From: Nitrospira_G sp035457545
GTDB taxonomy: Bacteria > Nitrospirota > Nitrospiria > Nitrospirales > Nitrospiraceae
Direction of reading: 5' to 3'
DNA length: 6,379 nucleotides
Assembly: GCA_035457545.1 (NCBI GenBank)
Contig: DATIBM010000054.1
Coordinates: forward strand, 1-6,379
Positions 1 through 5,377 of this stretch are shown one piece after another (within the stretch, counting starts at the first letter, position 1; each line of letters starts with the position of its first letter). Both the position numbers and the translations under genes were made by a program. The notes beneath the pieces are model-generated. The model did not search any database and had not been told where the DNA came from. It saw only the letters and a program-made list of their open reading frames with translations.

Positions 1-924
1 AAGCATCCGCCCTCGTTTTATGAGCGGCTCTGGCAGTCCATCCGAGCGGGGCAGCCGTTCGTCGAGCGCTTCGTGAATCGGCGGAAGGACGGGTCCGAGT
101 TTCTGGTGTGGGAAAGCGTGAGCCCTGTCAAGGCGTCCGACGGCACCATCCAATACTTCATGGCGATCTTGACCGACCTCAGCGAGCGGGAACAGATGAT
201 GGAGGCCCTGCGCCATACCGAACAGGTCAAGCTGGTCGGCCAACTGGCGGGCGGCATCCTGCACGAGGTCCGCAACCCGCTCATCGGGCTGGGAAGCCTG
301 GCGACCCACTTGGCGGAGCAGGCGGCGCTCCCGCAGGAGGCGCGGGAACGCTGCCGGTTGATCGCCCGGGAGGCGGCCCGCATCGACGAGCTGCTCGAAT
401 CCCATCTGGGACAGTTGCGGCCTCGGCCCTTCGACTTGACGCGCTGCGACCTCCCTTCGATCCTCGACGACACCGTGACCCTGCTCCGTCCCAACCTGGT
501 CAAGAACCGGATCGTAGTGAAGACCTCCGTGACGCCGGAGCTCCCCGGCGTGGAGGCCTCGCGGGCGCACCTGCTTCAAGTCTGTTTGAACGTGGCGATG
601 AACGCGATCGACGCGATGCCGGGCGGCGGCGAGCTGGCCGTCTCGCTTGCGGCCGACACCAGGCGCATGCCGGGCGTGGTGATGCGATTCTCGGATTCCG
701 GCTGCGGCATCGCTCCCGAAGACCTGCAGCGAATCCATGAGCCGTTCTTTACCAACGGCAAGGCCAAGGGCGTCGGCTTGGGGCTGACCATCACCCGCGA
801 CATCGTCGAGCGGCACCACGGTCAGTTGGTCATCGAAAGCCCGCCCGGGAGCGGGGCGGTGGTCGAGGTGTGGCTGCCGGTGAAGCAGGAGGCCTGCCAT
901 GACGCGGCACCTGTTGCTGGTTGA
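1..924 (+). CDS. PAS-domain sensor histidine kinase, 5' end cut by window
   Basis: Sensor kinase of a two-component system; its likely partner is the regulator gene that overlaps its 3' end. The reading frame is open from base 1, so the GTG at 73 is not the real start; 307 residues are visible. Visible residues 1-62 are the C-terminal half of a PAS domain (NRRKDGSEF, then SPVKASDGTIQYFMAILTDLSERE). The HisKA H-box is GGILHEVRNPL, with phospho-acceptor His88 (codon at 262). The HATPase_c domain has an N-box (NVAMNAIDAMPGG, Asn197 and Asn201), a G1 box (DSGCGI from Asp232), an F-box (HEPFFT) and a G2 box (GVGLGL, 257-262). All catalytic motifs are intact, so it should be active. No membrane segment is visible, but the N-terminus is missing, so location and signal cannot be judged. 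The architecture resembles NtrB/AtoS-like kinases that pair with NtrC-type regulators. Confidence 0.95.
   Translation, partial: KHPPSFYERLWQSIRAGQPFVERFVNRRKDGSEFLVWESVSPVKASDGTIQYFMAILTDLSEREQMMEALRHTEQVKLVGQLAGGILHEVRNPLIGLGSLATHLAEQAALPQEARERCRLIAREAARIDELLESHLGQLRPRPFDLTRCDLPSILDDTVTLLRPNLVKNRIVVKTSVTPELPGVEASRAHLLQVCLNVAMNAIDAMPGGGELAVSLAADTRRMPGVVMRFSDSGCGIAPEDLQRIHEPFFTNGKAKGVGLGLTITRDIVERHHGQLVIESPPGSGAVVEVWLPVKQEACHDAAPVAG
887..892 (+). promoter_or_regulatory. Ribosome binding site of the NtrC-type regulator
   Basis: A perfect AGGAGG lies inside the end of the kinase gene, 6 nt before the ATG at 899. It fixes the regulator start and implies that kinase and regulator are translated from one mRNA across a 26-bp gene overlap. 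Confidence 0.85.
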
Positions 925-2299
925 AGACGAGGCGTCCGTTCGCGAGGCCTTTGCGCTGCGTCTCGGCGACCAGGGGTATGTGGTCCAGACTGCCGGGTCC
1001 GGAGAAGAGGCGCTGACCGCGCTCCGGTCATTTGAGCCGGATATCCTCGTGCTGGATCTCGTGATGCCCCACCTCTCTGGGTTGGAGCTGCTCGCCCGGG
1101 TGAAACAATTCTCCCCCCATCTTCCCGTCATCGTGCTGACGGCCAGAGGGACAGTGAAGGATGCCGTCGAAGCGATGCGGTTGGGCGCCTTTGACTTTGT
1201 CGCGAAATCCATCGACATGGAGGATCTGTTGCATGCGTTGCGGCGCGCGACAGAGCTGTTGACGCTGCAACGCCAACTGCGGATGCAGAGCGGCCAGGAG
1301 GCGGCCCGGTATTCGCTCGACAGCGTCATCGCGCGCAGCCCCGTCACCCAGGCGTTCCTGAGCCAAATCCGGGAACTCGCCAAGAACGACCGGGTGACGG
1401 TGCTCCTGCAGGGGGAGACCGGCACGGGCAAGCAGTATATGGGCCGGGTGATCCATTTCAACGGCGCCCGCGCCCACAAACCCTGCGTCGAGGTCGATTG
1501 CCCCTCGATTCCCCGCGAGCTGTTCGAAAGCGAGTTGTTCGGGCACGAAAAGGGGTCCTTCACCGGCGCCACCGGCCGGCGATGCGGCTTGATCGAGATG
1601 GCCGAGGGCGGAGCCGTTCTGTTCGACGAGATCGGCGATCTGCCCCTTCCCCTCCAGGCCAAGCTGTTGCGCGTGCTCGAAGAGCGGACGCTTCGGCGGA
1701 TCGGCGGTTCGACCGCCATCCCCGTCGATGTCCGGTTCATGGCCGCCACGAACCGTAACCTGAAAGAAGCCGTGGCCAAGGGAGAGTTTCGGGAGGACCT
1801 CTATTTCAGGCTGAACGTGGTCGCGGTGACGGTCCCCCCGCTGCGGGAACGCCGTGACGACATCATTCCGCTCGCCGAGCAATTCCTGGCCCGTTCCGCG
1901 CTGGCCCTGAGGAAGCCGGTCCGCGCGTTGGGAGAGGCGGCGCAGTCGCTCCTGTGCCGGTACCGGTTTCCGGGAAACGTCCGTGAGTTGAGCAACCTCA
2001 TCGAACGCGCCGTCCTGTTCTGTCAGGGGACGACGCTCGATGCCGCCCACTTTCCATCGGATATCCAGGGGGCAGCCATGCCGCTTGGCGCGCCGCGGGA
2101 AGCCGAGCAGCCTGCCGCGCCCAACGCCCTCGACCCCATGACCGTCCAGGTCGCCTTCCGGGTCGGGGAGCAATCGCTGGCAGATCTGGAGGACCGGATC
2201 ATCGAGGAAGTGCTCCGGCGTTCAGACGGCAACAAAACGCTGGCCGCGAGACAGCTTGGCATCACCCGCTGGATGTTGGACCGGCGGCGGAAGAAGTAA
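899..2299 (+). CDS. NtrC-family sigma-54-dependent response regulator
   Basis: Transcription activator of 466 aa, a normal NtrC-family length. The receiver domain (about 1-120) has acidic residues Glu9/Asp10, phospho-acceptor Asp53 (LVLDLVMP), Thr81 and Lys103. The AAA+ domain (about 140-385) has Walker A GETGTGK (172-178), the sigma-54 contact loop GSFTGA (219-224, a mild variant of GAFTGA that keeps the key Phe-Thr), Walker B VLFDE (Asp243, Glu244) and arginine fingers in FREDLYFRLN (Arg298, Arg304). The C-terminus is a Fis-type helix-turn-helix (DGNKTLAARQLGITRWMLDRRRKK), ending right after the recognition helix. All residues needed for phosphorylation, ATP hydrolysis and sigma-54 engagement are present. 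When phosphorylated by the upstream kinase it should activate -24/-12 promoters; a candidate lies about 200 bp downstream. The overlap with the kinase and the strong AGGAGG support the ATG at 899. Confidence 0.96.
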   Translation: MTRHLLLVEDEASVREAFALRLGDQGYVVQTAGSGEEALTALRSFEPDILVLDLVMPHLSGLELLARVKQFSPHLPVIVLTARGTVKDAVEAMRLGAFDFVAKSIDMEDLLHALRRATELLTLQRQLRMQSGQEAARYSLDSVIARSPVTQAFLSQIRELAKNDRVTVLLQGETGTGKQYMGRVIHFNGARAHKPCVEVDCPSIPRELFESELFGHEKGSFTGATGRRCGLIEMAEGGAVLFDEIGDLPLPLQAKLLRVLEERTLRRIGGSTAIPVDVRFMAATNRNLKEAVAKGEFREDLYFRLNVVAVTVPPLRERRDDIIPLAEQFLARSALALRKPVRALGEAAQSLLCRYRFPGNVRELSNLIERAVLFCQGTTLDAAHFPSDIQGAAMPLGAPREAEQPAAPNALDPMTVQVAFRVGEQSLADLEDRIIEEVLRRSDGNKTLAARQLGITRWMLDRRRKK

Positions 2300-2330
2300 G
2301 TCATCTTCACAGCTCATCTGCTCCCGATGG

Positions 2331-2348
2331 CGGTGCGCTGGCGCACCG
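2331..2348. repeat. Perfect inverted repeat, candidate operator or hairpin
   Basis: Arms CGGTGCGC and GCGCACCG are separated by TG, giving a 7-bp stem with a CTGG loop in RNA. It begins 32 bp after the regulator stop codon. No T-run follows, so it is not a canonical intrinsic terminator. It is centred about 180 bp before the predicted sigma-54 start site, a plausible distance for an activator-binding site, but the role is inference. Confidence 0.4.
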
Positions 2349-2371
2349 GGCATGTGTGCCTCGTGTGTCAT

Positions 2372-2382
2372 TGCACGGTGCA
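2372..2382. repeat. Short palindrome TGCACGGTGCA, candidate activator site
   Basis: A perfect 5-1-5 dyad, centred about 142 bp upstream of the predicted sigma-54 start site. Its CGGTGC is also complementary to GCACCG in the dyad at 2331-2348, so the two could form alternative hairpins in a read-through transcript. The outer sequence TGCAC/GTGCA recalls NtrC half-sites, but the spacer is much shorter than in the enteric consensus. Suggestive only. Confidence 0.3.
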
Positions 2383-2492
2383 GCGCAGCACTCCGCACGC
2401 TCTCCTTCGCTTGCCTCCTCCCATGCTTGTCTATGCCGTTGATTATTCGGCGGCCGGTAACGGAATCGTTCCTCATCCAATCCGGTTTCCTG

Positions 2493-2508
2493 TGGAATCG
2501 CCCTTGCA
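2493..2508 (+). promoter_or_regulatory. Candidate sigma-54 (-24/-12) promoter before the DUF2294 gene
   Basis: The sequence TGGAATCGCCCTTGCA has the invariant GG (2494-2495) and GC (2506-2507) at the required 10-bp spacing, plus a full TTGCA in the -12 element. The middle of the -24 element (AATC in place of CACG) is a poor match. Predicted transcription start is near 2519. Support comes from the NtrC-type activator gene immediately upstream and from the dyads 110-165 bp before the -24 element. One difficulty is that the start site would fall just 2 nt before the ATG at 2521, so if the promoter is real, translation probably begins at the ATG at 2545. Confidence 0.45.
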
Positions 2509-2520
2509 GGGGCAATCGGC

Positions 2521-3096
2521 ATGCATCGTCACGATGAGCCTAAGATGACGAATCAAGACGGGCGATCCGAGCGACCGGCCAACCGAACGATCGAGCCGGG
2601 ATCGGTGTCATTGGACGAGTTCATCGTAGACCGGTTCCTGACCGCGGTGCAGGACAAGCCTCGCAAGGCCCATCGGCATCCGGCCCACGCCCATGAGCGG
2701 CATGAGAAGCGCCGCCCGCCCTGCAAGCCCAGCCAGGCCGATATCGAATATGCGGTCATGTTGGCCATTCTGGATTTTTACACGGAGTGGATGCAGGTGA
2801 CCTGCTCCCATGTCCAGGTCGAGATGTCCGAGGATGTGATCAGGGTGACGGTCACCAGGGCCAGGCTGGCGCCCGCTGAGCAGCGGCTGGCGCAATTACA
2901 GGAAGGCAGAAGCCTCCTGCAACGGGTCCACGAGGCCGTCTTCAAGGCCTGTCAGGATGAGTTGCGAAGGCGGCTCGAACTCGCCGTCAAGACCGGCGTC
3001 AAGGAAACCGTCGCCTCGCTCGACGCGACCACCGGCCGAAGCGAGATCACGATCACGCTCGGCGAACCCGCCGCGGACCCCGCATCAGGCGAATAA
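2521..3096 (+). CDS. DUF2294 (MpsC-type) domain protein with His-rich N-terminal extension
   Basis: Predicted soluble protein of 191 aa with no signal peptide or membrane segment. Residues about 70-182 match my memory of the DUF2294/MpsC pattern: a first helix (SQADIEYAVMLAILDFYTEW), a beta segment VQVEMSEDVIRVTV, then LAPAEQRLAQLQEGRSLLQ (family 'LTPAEK..L...GR.LV'), a long helix, and a final strand after TTGRSEITITL. Residues 1-70 are polar and include a His/basic stretch (HRHPAHAHERHEKRR, 51-65), longer than is usual for the family. Function is not established; the family name comes from the staphylococcal MpsABC operon, where MpsA is NuoL-like. Here it is convergent with a complex containing a NuoL/HyfF-type subunit. 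The start is uncertain: ATG 2521 has AGGGG 8 nt upstream, while in-frame ATG 2545 (MTNQDG) lacks a clear Shine-Dalgarno but fits the sigma-54 promoter better. Confidence 0.75.
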   Translation: MHRHDEPKMTNQDGRSERPANRTIEPGSVSLDEFIVDRFLTAVQDKPRKAHRHPAHAHERHEKRRPPCKPSQADIEYAVMLAILDFYTEWMQVTCSHVQVEMSEDVIRVTVTRARLAPAEQRLAQLQEGRSLLQRVHEAVFKACQDELRRRLELAVKTGVKETVASLDATTGRSEITITLGEPAADPASGE

Positions 3097-3174
3097 GGCA
3101 ACAAGGGAAGGCACGAGATCGCGGCGTTTCCTCGACGGCGGAAATGTACGCTTCTCTCAGCCCGTTATCCTGCT

Positions 3175-3690
3175 CTAACCGACTCGCCCCTTCTCTCTGA
3201 GCCTTGCCAGGGCCTCCAGAATCTCCGCCGGCTTTGGCGGACAGCCGGCGATGCGAACGTCGACGGGGATATGAAGATCGACCGGACCGGTGACCGCGTA
3301 GCTGCCGGCGAAGACCCCGCAATTGACGGCACAGTCGCCCAGCGCGATCACGAGCTTGGGATCGGGGGTCTGTTTGTATACGTCCTTGAGCGGTTTCGCC
3401 ATGTTCACGGTGACCGGTCCCGTGACGACCAAGGCATCGGCATGACGCGGCGAGGCCGCAATATGGATGCCGAATCGTTCCGCGTCGTAAACCGGATTCA
3501 TCAGCGCGTTCATCTCCATCTCACAGGCGTTGCAGGAGCCGGTGTCCACCTCGCGAATCGAGAGCGAACGGCAAAAGGGGGCGGCCTTGGCGTTGGCCTC
3601 CTGGCTCACCAGGTCTGGTGAAGTCTCGGCGAGTGGATATTCGCCGGTCACGACACCGGTCTTAAGACTCTTTTTGAGAATGCGAAACAT
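3175..3690 (-). CDS. NuoB/HyfI-like iron-sulfur small subunit of an Ehr-type complex
   Basis: Electron-transfer subunit of 171 aa, homologous to the complex I 20-kDa subunit and hydrogenase-4 HyfI/HycG. It should sit peripherally on the cytoplasmic side against the large subunit and carry one [4Fe-4S] cluster. The candidate ligands are present: Cys53 and Cys56 (GSCNACEME), Cys120 (LGDC; Cys124 is also close by) and Cys150 (IAGCPPKP). The CxxC is the hydrogenase type, not the tandem CC of true NuoB. Other family motifs are RSLSIREVDTG, DALVVTGPVT and KLVIALGDCA. The N-terminus MFRILKKSLKTGVVTGEYP is typical of hydrogenase-related small subunits. The start is set by ATG 3690 with GGAGG just before it; an in-frame ATG at 3801 would only add low-complexity sequence encoded by the 7-bp repeats. 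It ends in TAG. It lies 91 bp downstream of the large-subunit gene and is probably co-transcribed. Confidence 0.93.
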   Translation of the reverse strand: MFRILKKSLKTGVVTGEYPLAETSPDLVSQEANAKAAPFCRSLSIREVDTGSCNACEMEMNALMNPVYDAERFGIHIAASPRHADALVVTGPVTVNMAKPLKDVYKQTPDPKLVIALGDCAVNCGVFAGSYAVTGPVDLHIPVDVRIAGCPPKPAEILEALARLREKGRVG

Positions 3691-3694
3691 GATG

Positions 3695-3699
3695 CCTCC
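3695..3699 (-). promoter_or_regulatory. Ribosome binding site of the NuoB/HyfI-like gene
   Basis: GGAGG on the minus strand, 4 nt before ATG 3690. It decides the start in favour of the 171-aa protein over the 208-aa version that begins at 3801 inside the previous gene. Confidence 0.75.
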
Positions 3700-3703
3700 G
3701 TGG

Positions 3704-3731
3704 GAAGTGAGGAGTAAGGAGTGAGAAGTGA
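3704..3731. repeat. Four tandem degenerate 7-bp repeats (GRAGTRA)
   Basis: Four consecutive heptamers read GAAGTGA, GGAGTAA, GGAGTGA and GAAGTGA, followed by a decayed fifth, GGCGCGA (3732-3738). They fill the gap between the large- and small-subunit genes, immediately upstream of the small-subunit ribosome binding site. On the transcribed strand they read TCACTTC/TCACTCC-type units, which cannot form a strong hairpin with themselves. This looks like a low-complexity intergenic repeat; no function can be assigned from sequence. Confidence 0.7.
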
Positions 3732-3781
3732 GGCGCGAGGGCTCGCTTTGTCTCCTTCGTCTTACGTCTGCCGTTTCACGG

Positions 3782-5377
3782 CTACAGGTCTGTTCCCGCA
3801 TAGGACAGGTTGAAGCTCTTGTTGATAAGGGGAAAATCCGGGATGATATTCCCCAGCACTGCCCACTGGATCGCCGGCCAGTTGACGAAGGACGGATCCC
3901 GCACCTTGCACCGGTGGATCAGGCCCTGCTCGCCGGCCATCACAAAATAGAGAATCTCTCCCCGCCACCCCTCCACCGCGGAGATCGCCCATCGACCTGG
4001 TTCCGGCATGCGCCAGGCATCGGCGACGATCGGACCCTGGAGCAGATGAGCGCGAATCTCTCCGATGAGCCGGATGGACTCATGGATTTCGTCCATGCGC
4101 ACTCTCAGCCTGGCGCGCACGTCGCCGTATCGGTATCGCGCCACGTTCACGGGCACCTCGTCGTAGGCGGCAAAGGGACGGTCCCGCCGGACATCCTGGT
4201 CGATCCCCGACGCCCGCCCGACGACCCCCACCACCGCATGGTCCCAGGCAACACGCTCAGGCAGCACGCCGGTGGTTTCGAGCCGGTCGGTCAGGGAGGC
4301 ATTGGCGAAGACGATCGCTTCCAGTTCGGAAAAATCCTGCTCGATCCGCACGACCTCGTCGACCATCTCGTCGAGTTGCCGGGCGGTGATATCGCGAGCG
4401 AGCCCTCCGACGGTCATGACCCCGCGAAGAAACCGAGACCCGCTCACCCGCTCGTTGAGTTGCATGATCCGCTCCTTCATGCGGCCGCCATGCGCGTCGG
4501 CGAGGGCATAGGCCGTGTCGTTGCAGATCGCGCCGACGTCGCCGAGGTGGTTGTGAAGCCGTTCCAGTTCGAGAAACAGCGAGCGAAGATACCGGGCTCG
4601 CGGCGGCACGGTGATCCCCGCCAGCTGCTCGACGGCCTGGCAATAGGCCAGACTGTGCCCCACCGTCGTGTCGCCCGAGATCCGCTCGGCGAGCGGGACG
4701 GCAGAGAGCAAGGTCTGTTGTTCGAAAAGCTTTTCCACACCCCGGTGTTTCCAAAAGTGACGCAACTCCAGTTGCATGATGGGCTCGCCTGCCACGGAAA
4801 ACCGGAAATGGCCCGGCTCGATGATCCCTGCGTGAATCGGTCCGACTGGGACCTGAAAGACTCCCTCCCCTTCAATCTGGAGAAACCGGTACTCGCCCTG
4901 TTGCCGGCCGAGGACCCTGTCCCAGCGGAAGTCCTTCTTCAGGGGATGAGTCCCCTTCGGCCAATGTTCATGTCGGATCAGGCGGCGGAGGTCCGGATGG
5001 CCAAGTGGGATCAAGCCGAACAGGTCCCGGATTTCCCTCTCATACCATTGCGCCGCATGGATCGACGGGGTGATCGAGGGAAACAACCGCTCTTGTCCTG
5101 TTAATTCGATCGTCAGCAGGACCCACGGCCGGCGCGGTTCCAGCGCGAACAGATAGTGAATCTCATACTTGTCCGCCGCGGACAGGATAGGCCGGCAATC
5201 AACGGCGAACTGCAAGGCCAAGCGGCCATGGGCCTTCTCATGGAGCCAGCGCGCGACCTCGGTCAGCCGGCCTGGCTCCACCCGCCATCGCACGAGGTCC
5301 TTGCCGGACGGATAGTCACAAACAAGGGACGGAAAGGCCTCGCGGATCTGTCGTTCGACCGATGCCCCGGCCGTCAT
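3782..5377 (-). CDS. Fused NuoC-NuoD / HyfG-HycE-like large subunit lacking NiFe ligands
   Basis: Protein of 531 aa. Residues about 1-150 form a NuoC (30-kDa) domain, with signature WYEREIRDLFGLIPLGHPDLRRLI at 111-134. Residues about 175-531 form a NuoD/[NiFe] large-subunit domain, with VGPIHAGIIEPGHFRF at 178-193 and HFWKHRGVEKLFE at 207-219. The fold and motifs are closest to HycE/HyfG, the catalytic subunit of formate-linked hydrogenases. The NiFe-binding motifs are changed: L1, normally RxCGxCxxxH, reads RISGDTTVGH (232-241), and L2, normally DPCxxC, reads DPSFVN (494-499). None of the five cysteines (20, 61, 246, 285, 490) falls at a ligand position. No C-terminal extension like that removed by HycI-type proteases is evident; the protein ends SYAGTDL. 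It therefore cannot hold a standard NiFe site and fits the Ehr class. ATG 5377 overlaps the upstream stop as ATGA, so the two are translationally coupled. Membrane-peripheral, cytoplasmic face (inferred). Confidence 0.94.
   Translation of the reverse strand: MTAGASVERQIREAFPSLVCDYPSGKDLVRWRVEPGRLTEVARWLHEKAHGRLALQFAVDCRPILSAADKYEIHYLFALEPRRPWVLLTIELTGQERLFPSITPSIHAAQWYEREIRDLFGLIPLGHPDLRRLIRHEHWPKGTHPLKKDFRWDRVLGRQQGEYRFLQIEGEGVFQVPVGPIHAGIIEPGHFRFSVAGEPIMQLELRHFWKHRGVEKLFEQQTLLSAVPLAERISGDTTVGHSLAYCQAVEQLAGITVPPRARYLRSLFLELERLHNHLGDVGAICNDTAYALADAHGGRMKERIMQLNERVSGSRFLRGVMTVGGLARDITARQLDEMVDEVVRIEQDFSELEAIVFANASLTDRLETTGVLPERVAWDHAVVGVVGRASGIDQDVRRDRPFAAYDEVPVNVARYRYGDVRARLRVRMDEIHESIRLIGEIRAHLLQGPIVADAWRMPEPGRWAISAVEGWRGEILYFVMAGEQGLIHRCKVRDPSFVNWPAIQWAVLGNIIPDFPLINKSFNLSYAGTDL

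Noticed and set aside
1028..2173. Open frame of 381 codons on the - strand across the NtrC-type regulator
   Set aside because: Antisense shadow. The + strand frame has every receiver and AAA+ motif, whereas this one is low-complexity Gly/Arg/Gln/His-rich sequence.
2222..2548. Several small open frames (66-97 codons) on both strands in and around the gap after the regulator
   Set aside because: They overlap each other and the neighbouring genes, lack good ribosome binding sites and show no protein-like pattern. The gap is better explained as regulatory DNA.
3125..3146. Stem-loop CGTTTCC / GGAAATG between the convergent genes as a bidirectional terminator
   Set aside because: The stem is only 7 bp with one G-U pair and an 8-nt loop, and no T-run follows on either strand. 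I see no convincing intrinsic terminator in 3097-3174.
3691..3801. N-terminal extension of the NuoB/HyfI-like protein to an ATG at 3801
   Set aside because: The added 37 residues come mostly from the heptamer repeats (SHSLLLTSH), do not match the family, and would overlap the previous gene. A GGAGG just before ATG 3690 gives the normal family N-terminus.
3728..5104. Long open frame of 458 codons on the + strand, antisense to the large subunit
   Set aside because: Shadow of the GC-rich nuoCD/hyfG-like gene. The translation is rich in Pro, His, Arg and Asp with no family motif, while the opposite strand shows clear conserved domains.
3782..5377. Active [NiFe] hydrogenase or formate hydrogenlyase catalytic subunit
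   Set aside because: The HycE-like backbone suggests this at first sight, but all four NiFe cysteine ligands are replaced and no C-terminal maturation peptide is evident.
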